Program-made: the position numbers and the translations under genes
Origin: Oasisia sp. SBJ-2009
Lineage: Eukaryota > Annelida > Polychaeta > Sabellida > Siboglinidae
DNA length: 64,000 bases
Assembly: GCA_964017155.1 (NCBI GenBank)
Contig: OZ024854.1
Location: 17,059,555 to 17,123,554 of the forward strand
Direction of reading: 5' to 3'
Shown here: positions 1 through 12,305 of the stretch, piece by piece
Layout: each line of letters opens with the position of its first letter
How positions within the stretch are numbered: position 1 is the first letter of the stretch
Notes under the pieces: model-generated
What the model was told of the DNA's origin: nothing
The model's input: only the letters and a program-made list of their open reading frames with translations
The model's database searches: none

Positions 1-780
1 ATCAACACACTCATTTTTTACTATTTCACAACACAATTATCATTAACAGATTTCTGTTTTTAATAAGTGAAACATACATACAGTAAAGAAGACAAAATTA
101 TGAATATGTGCATGATATTTTATTTTAGTTAATAAAGTATTTACTAATACAGTGTCTGATTGTGTTCATGCTTGGGGGGTGAAGTACTTGTTAGTACTAT
201 TAGTATTCGTGGTTAACCAAGAACAAACTATTATTGTCGCTATTCAATAAGTAAACTGGAAAGTATGTTCCGACAATAACATTTTCATCAAGTAGGTATA
301 TAAATAAAAATGAAAACAATCTTATATTAAGAGCTTGAGTCCAAAAGTGTTATGTTTTATTTTTACAATATCCTCACATCAATCACAAATATGACTACTT
401 TCAAAAGTACTCATACTTGTTAGACAACTATCTGGGATGAAATTCTCATTACTCATACACATGTCACATATAGTACCCACCCCAAACATGACTTTTCCTG
501 GTTACACAGTGTAAACAAGATACACGGTTTTAGAGAGCAAGCATATATTGCAACATCTGCATTTTTACTGTTTTATATTCGTATAAGTACATTAATCCAA
601 AGAATGTTTAAAAATATTTTTATGAACAACAATCATGGAATTACAGACATAGCACACTGATATACTGTGAAAGATTGTTCTGTTTTGTGTAGTACCAATA
701 AAGTGGTTTAGCCTAGGTAGAGCGAATATTAGTCCTACCAGTATGCACTGAGCATCTGTGTGAATAGCCTCTGCCCTTTG
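1..780. other. AT-rich intergenic DNA, no gene seen
   Basis: No frame in this stretch has a recognisable domain, good codon structure or paired splice sites. The short minus-strand frame at 592-828 shows no family resemblance and is treated as chance. Confidence 0.6.
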
Positions 781-825
781 GGAAGTGTGTTGCAACAAGC
801 TTGCGTCATAACGGGCTCTGACGTA

Positions 826-1010
826 CATTGCGCATGCGCAATGTCCGTTTAGCCGAATATATGATTAACATTGCGCATGTGCAATGTCCATTTAGTCGAA
901 TCTCGGCCCGGGCATGACGTATGCCGTTGCCACTACGTCACAGCGCGTAAACAATTGCTAAAAGCGGTCACTGCGCATGCGCGCGCATGCGCGATATGCG
1001 TTTAGTCGAA
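826..1010. promoter_or_regulatory. Cluster of TGCGCATGCGCA palindromes (NRF1-like)
   Basis: Near-perfect GCGCATGCGC palindromes occur at about 828-841, 870-883 (one substitution, GCGCATGTGC) and twice in tandem at 973-994, each followed by a similar TCCGTTTAGYCGAAT-like segment. Two more lie at about 1233 and 1602 inside the neighbouring inverted repeat. The core matches the known NRF1 binding consensus, which is usually found in CpG promoters. No adjacent gene start was found, so the cluster may simply be part of a transposable element. Confidence 0.35.
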
Positions 1011-1186
1011 TCCTGGACTGGGTCAAAACCTGGACCACCACAGCGGCAACGTACTATAATTAATTCAAGCAAAACAACTGTTTATAAGTCTTAATTGATT
1101 CGATAGATGGCACCACGCACCGGCGGGCGCACGGCAGGTGGCGGTAAACTCTGATAGAACGTTCGACGTTCCGTACAAAGACGCTG

Positions 1187-1690
1187 TAGCGCTTACATTT
1201 TTCCGGCGATATAAACGTTCCGATTGACGTTTCTGCGCATGCGCGATAAATGTAAAATCATCAATGTACAGCGAAAAAACAATTATATAACGCATGTATG
1301 GTAGAAATACTACGGGTTGTTCGTTAGGATGTATATAACCTCTCAGCAAAGTTATTTGTCGCAAATTAACAAGAGGCAAAGAAATTTTGAGGTCTATTTT
1401 GATAGCAAGTGTAAATCACGTGACAGTAGTGCGCCATAATCCGTGATAGTGGTTTATAAAAAAAACTAATATTTTATTGCATTGAACGACATCTTAAGAA
1501 ACTCTTCACAGTAGTCATCACAGGAGAATTAACGAACAGCTCGTGGCATTTATACCAAAAATACTTTGTTGTTTCGTTGAACATTGATGATTTTACATTT
1601 ATTGCGCATGCGCAGAAACGTCAATCGGAACAATTTTCAACGACCGGAAAATTTTAAGCGCTACAACGCTATTTCCGCGTTTTCTGTCTG
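1187..1690. repeat. Imperfect palindromic repeat, left copy
   Basis: The segment 1187-1335 reads in the same direction as 11990-12130, while 1340-1690 is the reverse complement of about 11990-12300. The left block is therefore folded on itself. Shared landmarks include the TTACATTTTTCCGG box, CCGATTG near a GCGCATGCGC palindrome, and the block containing CTCCTGTGATGACTACTGTG. This is probably a fold-back or MITE-like element. It also flanks, with its partner at 12 kb, the capsid-gene island. Confidence 0.6.
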
Positions 1691-2394
1691 TGACGTCATA
1701 TAAAAACCAAATCGGCGAGGTCCAAAAACATACCAATAACACATCCAGAAAATCTAGTTTTTTTATTTGTCAAATTCAATTTCGAAGGGAATAGGGCGTG
1801 CAAGTCTCACGCGCGAAAACGAGACGGGGGACAATTGAGGGCAGGAATTCCATATTCTCCATGTTAACGTATAGGACTTCGTTTTGTTTTTCGTTGTAAT
1901 AATCGAACTGTTCCAGTCTAACTATTTCAGTTATACTGTCCGAAGGATTATTACAAGCAGAAGCAGAGGAACACTTTGCCGGTGACAATGCTCACGGAAA
2001 TCATGAATTTTAATCAATTATTATGGTGGTTGCCATGGCATCGCCGGCCTGTAGCTGTACTTGTAGTTGTGGGTCTTGTGTTTGGCGATCTTGACTAATA
2101 ATGAAAAGCGCCATTTTTCGCGCAGTACAACCTGTTTGGGGCAAACGTATACATGTGTTATGATTATGTGCATTTAGACAACTTGTCAGATATAAGTGCT
2201 TATCGAAACCACAGCGTACAGCAATGTAAAATCCAAATCCCGCAAGACACACACGTCCTAAAATTGTGGGTAGCGAAAAAACTGTTAGAAGTCTTTGAAT
2301 GGGTTCAGTCTTTAAGTGACTGATACTTTGAGAGCACAGTTTGGGAGCTCTCAATCCTTTCATTCTGACGCCCCTGTCTGACGGACTGAATGTA

Positions 2395-2790
2395 TCCTGG
2401 ACACTCTTAGGGACCCTGTCAATGATTTCACTGTCTCGTGCACCTATTACACATAGGGACCGTCTCGTCATTCTCTGGTGCACTAATAACTCTTAGGGAC
2501 CATCTCGATCATCATTCTCTAGTACTGGGCTGATGATTCTTAGGGATTGTGTTGATCATCATTCTCTGATGCACTGGTGAATGTTAGGGACTGTCTCAGT
2601 CATCATTCTCTGATTCTCTTAGGGACCATCTCAATCATCATTCTCTGATGGACTGGTGACTATTAGGGACCGACTCAGTCATCATTCACTGGTGCCCTGA
2701 TGACTCTTAGGGACCATCTCAATCATAATTCTCTGATGGACTGGTGACTATTAGGGACCATCTCAGTCATCATTCACTGGTGCCCTCTCT
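2395..2790. repeat. Minisatellite, about 45-50 bp unit, about 8 copies
   Basis: Degenerate tandem units contain TTAGGGACCATCTCAATCAT followed by CATTCTCTGATGGACTGGTGA-like text. Units differ by up to several substitutions. There is no coding interpretation. Confidence 0.8.
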
Positions 2791-2794
2791 GTCT

Positions 2795-2999
2795 CTGCCC
2801 CTGCCCCTGCCCCTGCCCCTGCCCCTGCCCCTGCCCCTGCCCCTGCCCCTGCCCCTGCCCCTGCCCCTGCCCCTGCCCCTGCCCCTGCCCCTGCCCCTGC
2901 CCCTGCCCCTGCCCCTGCCCCTGCCCCTGCCCCTGCCCCTGCCCCTGCCCCTGCCCCTGCCCCTGCCCCTGCCCCTGCCCCTGCGCCTGCCCCTGCCCC

Positions 3000-3057
<58 letters not shown>

Positions 3058-3060
3058 ACT
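2795..3060. repeat. (CCCCTG)n hexanucleotide array followed by (TGTC)n and (TC)n
   Basis: About 34 nearly perfect CCCCTG units, with one CGCCTG variant near 2983, are followed by about nine TGTC units and about eleven TC units. The frames reading Pro-Leu or Gly-Ala dipeptides are artefacts of the repeat. Confidence 0.97.
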
Positions 3061-3430
3061 GTTTTGCTTTCTCTTCAAGTATGCTCATACAATTTACTCA
3101 CTTTTGTTGTGGACGCCACCTCTCTCTGTCTCTGTCTCTCTCTCCCTCTCTGTTTTATGTGCACCCACCAGATTGTGATAAGATTGAATTTTTCCAGTCT
3201 TCAGCATATGCTATGCTAACCTCAACAAGCGTTATAATTGTTGTACTTAACTTGATGACCTGGTAGAACTGACCAGTATGATGCTGCTAGCGAGAAACAT
3301 GCTATCTGCCTTCTTCTACAGCCCACTTGTTGGTCTTTTGTCTTATTTGTGTGAGTTGGATATTAATTCCTCTTTGTTTGGCAACCAAGATGCATGACAT
3401 TTATGAAGAAAGAATTCACATTCCTGCTTA

Positions 3431-3432
<2 letters not shown>

Positions 3433-3522
<90 letters not shown>

Positions 3523-3547
3523 CATATATACATATATATATACATAT

Positions 3548-3629
<82 letters not shown>

Positions 3630-3630
3630 T
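3433..3630. repeat. (TA)n microsatellite with TACATA/TGTATA interruptions
   Basis: About 200 bases of alternating TA with scattered C and G. It is self-complementary and could extrude as a hairpin. Confidence 0.97.
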
Positions 3631-3639
3631 ATAATGATA

Positions 3640-6600
3640 TAAGTAGTTTAATGCATTTCAAAAATATCACATAACCAGCTAAACGTATGAAATGGAATCA
3701 ATGTGTGTGCACACAACATGTAGTGTTTGCATAAGGAACACCAGCAGGGTATGAACCTGCCACACACAACACTGAACCGATATTACCCTAAACTGTGCAA
3801 GTGAACAAAATGGTTTAGAGAAACATTTGACAGTGCTTTTGCGTTAAAACACAGTATTCTAACTGCAACCATTCACAACTAACTGTATTGTTAGAAAATG
3901 AATATTCATGGTCTGATAGGAAAACATAATTAACAGTACACGATCTGTAAAAGCATGCACAAACTGATTTTTCTGGACAAGACTGCTAATTGTGGTTTTG
4001 AGCACTTCATATCGCGGCACTAAGGCTGCCCAACAGCCAATTTCAAAGAATGTTTTTGCCAGAAAAATTACAAAACGAGTATAATTGTGACCTACAAGCA
4101 TGAATGTTTAGTGACGGTTATTAAACCAGAACATGTTGCATCGTCTAACAATATCCAACATATTCTCAAGATCGTTATCTTCAATACATTTTCGTTAGGT
4201 GTGGGAGCGTGTGTATGTGCAGTCTATTTGTCTATGTGTGTCTAATAATTATGAATCTATGCACAATCCTATGTTTTATATAATAAAAAGGAAAATGTGT
4301 AAGTTCAAGATATGTTCGATAATATCATAATTTTTTAATATTTGTGTTATTGATGCAGGTACTTTATCACGTGTTGTGTACACGTATGAAAGTGTAGTAA
4401 GGTATGTACTCGATTATACTGATTGGGTAGTAGTATTTCTATTTACTATGTTTCTTAAGTATTAAGAAAAATATTAATTTAACATGAATGAATATCTCAT
4501 GGAAAAGAGTATAACCAAAGGTTATAGTACATAACATATACATGTATAAATAAACGCAAACAAATGTTAACAAGTATCTTAACATTGAATGATCGCAGTT
4601 ATTTATACATACATTGAACGTATTATTGTTAATATATCATAGTTGCATTTATTTAGTTATTGACGATTAAAGACATAGCAGTATATTTAAATAGTAAAAA
4701 TGATTGCATCTGAGCTATTTACTATGAGTAAAATAGTTATGATTTAATGTATGCTATTAACTCTTTCACAATTTAAATTAGTTCCAGCATTTGTGTAACT
4801 TTCAATAATATAGTTTTCCGTACGTGCTTAAAATTAACTAAAGCTTGTCGTGAAGCCAAGATGTTGTGTACGATTAAAACAAAACAAAATGTGTTTTAAA
4901 GTAAAACATGCCTTGAATTTAGTTTAATTAATATTTTTCTTAATACCTTAAAAATAATAGTCAATGTCACACATTTACTGTTTTAAAGAAAAACTTTGAA
5001 AAAGAAAAAAGAGGGAATGAGGAAGTGGGAGACACTGGGTATATAGCCTGTAGTACAATCTAATGTAACTAGTTCAGCCAGAGGTACCTCATCGGTTGCT
5101 CCTCGTAACGTTCCCTGGCACGGTTGGTCACAATCCTTACTCCCTCACAACTGACCGACTTCCGCCGGAAGTGTTCCTATGGGAGGGAAATTACCTGGCC
5201 CAAACCCCGGTTCGCCACACCGGTTGTGACCTCCATGGGATGAGCGTCACTGGTAACCCCTTCCGCCACGTGCGGTCGGAACACTCAGTTGCAATGAGGG
5301 TAGCCATTTTGTTTGCTTATAAAGCAATGTCTAGCCTTAGCTGGCGAAATTGTGGTGTCAACTTGTAAGACACGTAAGCTGATATATATGATGTTATTTA
5401 TGTTGTAGCATTACATTACAACTTTGCTTATATGTCATGCTATATCATATGATACATCAAACATGTTAACATGCGTAACTATAATTATTAATGTTGACTT
5501 ATGCAGATTCGTGGTTCGGAAGCGGAAGCTGATGTTTGGCAACAATATGGCGCACAAAGCGCCGTCGTTTTTTCCTTCATAAAATTAAACAAGACATTAT
5601 TTTTAAATGCAGATACATAATACAGGGCATCCTACAGTGAATAATATAACTCGCATTGATATACGAGAATTCATAATTTAAGATAATAAACCGAGGTGGA
5701 TTAAAACATTAGTTATTTGTTATTTTATTGTATAAATAAATACAATATGCTTACCTACGATTTATATCGACGCAAATCAGCAAGTGGATCCATTCATTAC
5801 ATATCAAATATGTTGCCAAATAATGTTTTGATTAATGAGAAATGGATTATCTGTGTAATTATATTCACAGTAGAACGACGCTAACAGTTATGTATAATGA
5901 TGATGATGTTTGTGTTCCGTAATGCCTTGCAGGTTTGACTATGCAAGTTAGCAATACAGAATGTCGACACTGTATCACTTGGCAATAATATGTAGTGTAC
6001 TACCAACAGTTGCCGTTCTAAATAACACAACAACATTACATACATAGCCTACCTTAAAGCAATTGTCTGTAGCAATCGTCCCTCTCTTTTTCGGCGTCTA
6101 GTTGTATATCCCAATGTCTGATGACAATGTCTGCAACATGTGCAGCTCATTCAAGACCAACTGTCAAACCACGTAGAGTGTCACATTGTTTGCCGAATAG
6201 CAGGCGATACGCTGCACCCAACCGCACACGAAACATCCATAAACACGTGACGTTGGTCTTGTACTGAAAACCGGGAGAACTGCATTTCGACTACAACTGC
6301 ATTTCGACAAATCCATGCTTTCGATCGAACGCTTAAGTCATTTGTTTGTAGCAGCTGTCATGTTCAACGCGAAAGAGGCTGCTAATTATACGTTGTCAAT
6401 CAATGCGTTCTTGCGCGGGACCAAGAGCATACCATTGTCGGAGGCCGCACGTCAGTCTAAGAATGTCCACGGCAGTGAAGCATTGCATTGTCTGTGTTAA
6501 ACTGACAATGAAACATGACAGGTATTACACACAGACAAAACAAGTTTGCATTGAATAGCACAAGTAGCTTCGCTCTTCTTGTCTAATGTGCAATTACCCA

Positions 6601-7780
6601 TGACCGTACCGAATTGCGGCTTAATTAGAATGACGGGAGGGTTGAAAAGGATTGGTGGATGAAAGTATGGAGGAAGAGGGGTGTAGAGGAACAGTGAGAA
6701 GGGAAATAGTAGAGGATAAAGAAAGTGAGGGAGTGGGAGAAGGAGATCGAGGGCGAGGGGCCGCCAAGCAGGAAGGAAGGGAGAAAATGTTGAGTATTTT
6801 TAAAGGAAGTGATGGGGAGAGGTAAATCAGAAGGGAGACAGATAAAGTGAGAAAACCTCACAAACTTGTTTACTCTAACACATTGTGGATGAGAACAAAA
6901 AAGGATTGCAGCTCTACTCATTTCTGTATTTCATTCATCTATTTGCTAAAAATGGACACTGGACGGTTTAAATAATAATAATAATAAAAGTTTTACATAG
7001 CGAATGTTCACAGGTAATTCAATCCACAGTCGAGGTGCTGCTGCGCCAAATCACCAATACACTTCCTTGTAATGGTATTCTATATACGAGATTAGATAGG
7101 TGGGTGATATTAGCAAACATTATTCTGATGATGCAGTGAGAGGGTGGAGGGAGGGAAGGAGAGGGATGAAGGAAGGAGAGGGGGAGAGGGGAGACTGAGG
7201 GGAGAGATTAACGGGAGAAAAAGAGAGCGTGCTTTTATGTGTAAGAGATTGTGTTGTATGGATATATGTTGTCATCGTCACATTTCTTTTTGTATTAATC
7301 GGCACCCTCCTTCCGATGAAGACTTTATATTATCATAGACATTACTGATAAAATCAAGTTGTTTCTTACTGCTTTTAGAGCAAAAACATAGTATATTTAA
7401 AGATAACTTCCAACAATCATCAAATGCGTGCGCAGCGTAATCTAACGTTATCACGTCACGTAACCTCTTGCCTATCACCGGTGTGTCCATAAAATATGGG
7501 GTCAGTTTGGTATTGCCGATATGATGCCGCCCATACGTTACCATAATAAATACTGTTGGGAAAGGTAATGCTTGACGAAGGTCACGTGCAGCAATTGATT
7601 GTCACGTACACAAACCGCAACGTAACGGTTTAGTAAATTAATTTGGGTTTTATCTATTTTAGTAAACCATTACTAATTCAAAAACGTAAAAGCAAGATAT
7701 TTAAAATATTTAAGAATCGCATAATGTTTCAGTCTGCGTCTGATCTAACACTAGATCGAAGGAATCATAGACCTATATTC
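3640..7780. other. Intergenic DNA, no supported gene
   Basis: The stretch is mostly AT-rich without recognisable domains. A GC-richer block at about 5085-5370 has an ETS-like CCGGAAGTG (about 5164) and an E-box CACGTG (about 5269), but its open frame (5096-5368) resembles no family. Purine-rich segments lie at 6630-6845 and 7137-7230. I see no RNA gene. Confidence 0.5.
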
Positions 7781-7914
7781 CAAAGACTAATACAGACACA
7801 GAAAAAAGCACCTACTCCCATTATGTTTATCTACTATTGGGATAAAATGTAAAATAGAACCAGATAATCGATGCTGGGTAAGTGTTTTAATAACAGTAAG
7901 CAATGAATATAAAT

Positions 7915-8223
<309 letters not shown>

Positions 8224-8591
8224 GGTGGAAGGTAATGAAAGCTTTATGAAACTTGTCACAGCCTGGCAATTCTAACGGTTTATCGTGTAGACTTATTTCG
8301 AAAGATAAACAGGCATTGGTGAATTGCGAGTAGAGATGCTGGCTGTGGCGGTGGCGGTGGCTGAGCGAGTTGGAAGATGATCGACAAAAAAAATTACTGA
8401 ACACCTGCAAGTTCACAAAGGAATAAAGAACGGGGCTAAGTGTCCGAATATAGAAAAGAAAGGGAGATGTGCATGATCCGGGAAAACATTGAGACACTAC
8501 GTTGCTAAGCCATATGTTGATGTCGCTGGAAAGAATTTGATTGCAGAAAAAGAGCAATAGTGTAAGGGTAAATCGGTGAAGAACAGTTGGA

Positions 8592-8845
8592 ATTTAGACA
8601 AGGATTGCTCAAAGCGCATTACAATTTACTTCCCTGGCAGTCCTATTCAATCAGACACTGACACATCTCTGGGAAGCATGCAACCATATGCTGCAAATAA
8701 TACGCGAAGGCTACTCGCATACATATCAATCACTTGTCTATTGCCAGGTATTCATTTATACAGCTGAGTGAACGTGAGCAATGTAGAATGAAAAAAATTG
8801 CCCAAGGTTTTAACACCGCAGCACAGGATTCGAACCTGGGTAGTT
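8592..8845 (-). mobile_element. tRNA-derived SINE, 5' truncated copy
   Basis: The sequence matches the SINEs at 17325-17625 and 62785-63085. It has the B-box-like GGTTCGAATCC complement near 8828, then the body that includes CAGCTGTATAAATGA. It lies on the minus strand and lacks the A-box end. Homology to the tail is visible down to about 8592, but the GCGCTATATAAGAAC end is degraded. Confidence 0.75.
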
Positions 8846-9255
8846 GAACCTGATGGTCAAAAATGAACTAGTGATTTCACCAAAAAAATACGGCGTTTAT
8901 ACAGGTACAAAGGAAGCCCATAAAAAGACTTCGGGGAAAGTTATTTCTAATTTCGAAAAATGTGTGAACTATATAGCAGGATGGAATTGTCATTTAGGGG
9001 GAAAGTATCACCATGCAATCTGTGCTGTGCAGCTCCATTTGGCACGTCTTAACTCAGTACCAAAGAAGGTGGTGAAAAATTGGCATTTCCATATCTTTGG
9101 AACAGTAAACCCGAAGCTTTGAAAAGAAAATCACTATTAAACACATTTGCGGACGGAGGTCTTAATATTGTAGATCTTAGAACTAAAATAGAATCTCTAT
9201 TTGTCAAAAAAGTTCTGCAATTAATTAAGAGCATAACGCAAGGTGGACCTTCTTA
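8846..9255 (+). mobile_element. LINE reverse-transcriptase remnant (L1/Tx1-like)
   Basis: In the frame reading through 9089-9238 the translation contains PYLWNSKPEALKRKS and then FADGGLNIVDLRTKIESL. The pattern of a tryptophan-asparagine followed by Lys-rich residues and GGL(N/G)hV is the conserved segment after the palm domain in L1/Tx1-type retrotransposons. The upstream frame (from 8844) is shifted relative to it, so the element is broken. It may be the same family as the 3' fragments at 32.9 and 46.8 kb, which carry the zinc-knuckle-like C-terminus of such elements. Confidence 0.6.
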
Positions 9256-9489
9256 GCAGTGTATTGGCTGGGTATACACCTCAAAGAGCATCTTGTTCTA
9301 TTCCGTCTTTACCCACCTTAAATGTCATGGTGCTGGTTCACGTCCGGGTAATCTATTTGAAGAGACAAGCCATCAATCAATGCCATTTTGACGACTTTCA
9401 ATGTTATTAGTAAGATCATTTCTTTCCAGTTAAACCATTACGTGGAACTGTATAAGCTGAGAGCATGTTCAATGCGTTTCTTTTTAGTT

Positions 9490-9800
9490 TGACTTGCACG
9501 GCGGACCATATTCGCCATATCCCATAATCGTTCGACGGACAGCTACGCGTGCTCGGACAGCCAGTCGCTGCCACGCCCCAAGAACGTCGCCCGGTACCAA
9601 ATTACGCAACAGGTACGGGAGCGGCAGCGACTGGTATCGCTTCGATCAGCGCAGAAACTTGTCTCCTGTTTCGGCCGGCCGCATCTATTCACACCTCGAA
9701 GAGCTGACCCAGGGAATATCATCGGGCCACAGGATCGTGTTTACAAACACACCAAACGCTGTATATATATATATATATATGTTATCTGCTTCCGAATCCG
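9490..9800 (+). pseudogene. GC-rich leader of the Polinton-like capsid island, unidentified remnant
   Basis: Base composition changes abruptly near 9490 to CpG-rich DNA like that of the capsid genes downstream, and it stays so to about 9760, where a short TA run begins. Frames are open for about 90 codons and rich in Arg and Ser, but I recognise no domain. It is probably the decayed end of another gene of the same element. Confidence 0.35.
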
Positions 9801-9813
9801 TATATGAAACGCG

Positions 9814-10603
9814 ATGGAATCGCCCGACTTTTACATGACGCTGCCTAGCAACGCGTCCATGAACACGCACCCCGACAACACGCTGACCCACTACATCACG
9901 ACGCTACCGCAACGTCTCAACTTGTCAGGTCAGTGGGTCAGCGGTCTAGTGGAGATACTCTATCCGCACAGTTGGTACAACGTGAGAGAGGAGGATGCGT
10001 GGTTCGGTATAGGATTACGAAATACCGATGAAACCGAGGAGATCACTACTATGAGAACCAGGATCGAGGCCGGGTATTATCAAGGACCTAAAACTCTCGT
10101 CAAAACGATAAACAAATCCCTTCTGCGTGCTTTGCCGGCTAACGTTGTGCGACTGAGCTACAGTGTCATCACGCACAAGATGACGTTGATGATGCTGTCG
10201 AACGTGGTATTCCTCGGCGATATGAACACCACCATTCTAGGCTTTCGCGACAACCCGCTGATTGGTCCGAATGATGGCACCGACATCGTTAGGGAAGCCG
10301 ATTCCGTTCTAGACATGTCGCGGGGGTTCGAATCGCTATACGTTTACACGAACGTTGTTGAACCCCGTGTCGTCGGTGACATGCAGCCTCGTGCCGTTGC
10401 TACGCATCGTCCCGCTGAGCGGTAGGCAGGGCGATACCGTGTCGAAGACCTTCCAAAAGACGCAGTACGTACCCGTACTGTGCGAAGAGTTTAGTACAGT
10501 CGAGATTGATATAAGAGACGACACCGGTCGACCGGTTCCATTCGAACGCGGGAAGGTAGTCGTGACGCTCCATTTCAGAAGGATCAAGTCGAGGTTGTTT
10601 TGA
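9814..10603 (+). pseudogene. Polinton/Maverick penton-like (minor capsid) gene, frameshifted
   Basis: The reading frame opens with ATG at 9814 and resembles the penton-type single jelly-roll minor capsid proteins of Polinton/Maverick and adintovirus elements, seen in many invertebrate genomes as uncharacterised proteins. Recognisable features are the early TLPSNAS segment, the LSGQWVSGLVEILYP segment typical of the family near residue 40, and a central Val/Leu-rich body. After about 10350-10390 the family-like sequence (Asp-Asp-Thr-Gly-Arg and a Lys-Val-Val-Val-Thr-Leu-His-Phe strand) continues in another frame, ending at 10603, while the first frame ends at 10425. One frameshift therefore breaks it. 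It is directly followed by the pX/pVI-like gene, the usual neighbour. CpG-rich codon use contrasts with the AT-rich surroundings. Confidence 0.75.
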
Positions 10604-10606
10604 ATA

Positions 10607-11060
10607 ATGAGGACCAGCAGCAGCGTGTACGAGGACTATTACACGCGGCAAGTCGGAGGTAACCTGCCGTTTTTCGTAGGCGTCAGAGTACAACGAGGTC
10701 ACGGGTTGGGAAACTTGTTCGGAAGCCTTCTACGAAGCGCGATGCCTCTCATCAAAAGAGGCGCCTTAGCACTGGGAAAGCGAGCTCTAATTAACAACGG
10801 GCATGCGCGTGGCGGGCGACGTGGCAGCAGGGCAGAACCTGAAACAGGCAGTAACACGACGTGCGAAAGAAGCAGGAGGCGAACTACTCGACGGTCTGCT
10901 GAAGAGTAAACAACCACCACCGGGTCGGCGCTATAAAACGATCTGGAAAGACGAGGAGGTTCAGTACACCGAAACGACGCCGAAAAGAACGGGGCGCACC
11001 CACGGCAGACACAAACTAGAAGAATGGCATTCGTGCACCAGCAATCGTGCGAGGGTCTAA
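10607..11060 (+). pseudogene. Polinton-like pX/pVI-type small virion protein gene, frameshifted
   Basis: The ORF starts four bases after the penton-like stop. It encodes an N-terminal Tyr-rich stretch, then a Gly-Leu-rich amphipathic segment beginning GHGLGNLFGSLLRSAMPL, and then a basic tail. That order resembles the short membrane-active or core proteins encoded between penton and major capsid genes in Polinton and adintovirus genomes. Near 10800 the likely continuation (Ala-Gly-Asp-Val, then Arg/Lys-rich) lies in a second frame (10803-11060), while the first frame stops at 10909. A single indel thus separates the halves. The assignment rests on position and composition more than on residue identity. 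Confidence 0.55.
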
Positions 11061-11659
11061 AGAGCGAACTGGACCTATTCAGCGTGCCGACGACGCAGAC
11101 GAGTATTGAAAGTGGTCAATGGGTGGAGCACCAACCGTTGACGGCTCTCGATGCGGGGGGTCCCATCGAATTTCTCATACCGGGGTCGGGAGACGATTAC
11201 CTGTACCTGTCGAGCGTCAGACAGTACGTTAGAGCGCGCGTGGTGAAGGGGAACGGTACGGATCTCGAAGATGCCAGCACAGCGGCTCCGGTCAACAACT
11301 GGCTGCACTCGATGTTTTGTCAAGTCGACGTGTCGATGAACAGCACGTTGGTGACACCGTCGACGAACACGTATCCCTACCGCGCCTACATAGAAACGCT
11401 TTTGAGTTACGGCGCCGAAGCCAAGGATACGCAGCTCCGGTGCGGTCTGTGGCGTAAAGACACCACGGGATATGTGGAGTCGGTCGGTGCCGACAACGAA
11501 GGATTGCAAAAGCGACGCGAATACATCCTGAAGAGCCGCAAAGTCGAACTACTCGGGCGAGTACACGCGGACGTATTCATGCAAGACCGCTACCTGTTGA
11601 ACGGGGTCGACGTTAAACTCCATAAGGAGCTGGTATCTCTTACCTATATATGCCTATAA
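11024..11659 (+). pseudogene. Polinton-like major capsid (hexon-type) gene, 3' truncated
   Basis: The frame from ATG 11024 encodes 211 residues of the family often annotated in invertebrates as F54H12.2-like, which is the double jelly-roll major capsid protein of Polinton/Maverick elements. Visible hallmarks are the early LDLFSVPTTQTSIESGQW segment, an IEFLIPGSGDDYLYL strand typical of the first jelly-roll, WLHSMFCQVDVSMN, and the YPYRAYIETLLSYG motif. The family is usually more than twice this length. Similarity ends around codon 200 (about 11625) and the frame runs into unrelated AT-rich DNA with a stop at 11659, so the second jelly-roll is missing. The start overlaps the preceding frame. 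No polymerase, integrase, packaging ATPase or protease was found nearby. Confidence 0.8.
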
Positions 11660-11689
11660 ATTTGTTTTATGAACTGAAAAAGTATGAGG

Positions 11690-11775
11690 ACATTTCCTAT
11701 GCTAACCCCCTGAGGGCGCGGGGTGGTCAGCGTCCCCCTCGTCCCCCATTGATCGACGACCATGCTGTGCCTGTG
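11690..11775. repeat. Short dispersed repeat shared with 12412-12500
   Basis: Both copies contain TTCCTATGCT, a G/C-rich spacer and a block with CGTCCCCC(A/C)yTGATCGACG. They lie in the same direction about 720 bp apart, after the truncated capsid gene. They may mark the tandemly repeated end of the inserted element. Confidence 0.5.
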
Positions 11776-11984
11776 TAGAACTTCCCAATCCAACATTTTG
11801 GCAAACAAATGTTTCATACTCATATGGGAATAAGTTGCACAAAGTGCAGGAATCCGCCGCTTCTGCCGTAGGCGATAAGCATCAAGCAGGGGAGGGGTGA
11901 AAGTACAACACAAATTTCATCATTTAAAATGTGCTTGATGGCTAGAGCCTATTCATAATATCAACACAAGGTTGCAAACTGATA

Positions 11985-12305
11985 GAGCCCGGCAGCGGCT
12001 TACATTTTTCCGGTAGTTATAAACTTTCCGATTGGCCATTCTGCGTATGCGCGAAAAATTAAAAATCATCGATGTGCAGGGAAAATAACAAAGCATTTTT
12101 CGTATAAATGCCACGGGCTGTTCGATAACTCTCCTGTGATGACTACTGTGAAGAGTTGTCTAAAATGTCGTTCAATACATTAAAATATTACGTTTGTTTA
12201 AATAACTATCACGGATTATGGCGCACTAACAGCAAAACATGCCTCAAAACTTGTTTGCCTCGTGTTAATTTGCGATAAATAACTTTGCTGAACTTCATAT
12301 CGCGA
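11985..12305. repeat. Right copy of the 1.2-1.7 kb inverted repeat
   Basis: This copy matches the reverse complement of 1340-1690 over roughly 310 bases with scattered changes, and the start of 1187-1335 directly. The two copies enclose a 10.3 kb interval holding the capsid-gene island. Confidence 0.6.

Noticed and set aside
2744..3178. Long Pro-Leu, Gly-Ala and Gly-Arg reading frames
   Set aside because: They are translations of the (CCCCTG)n array in several frames and carry no conserved domain.
5096..5368. GC-rich open frame as a small gene or exon
   Set aside because: No domain, no clear splice partners; the CpG block could be regulatory or repeat-derived, and I cannot support either.
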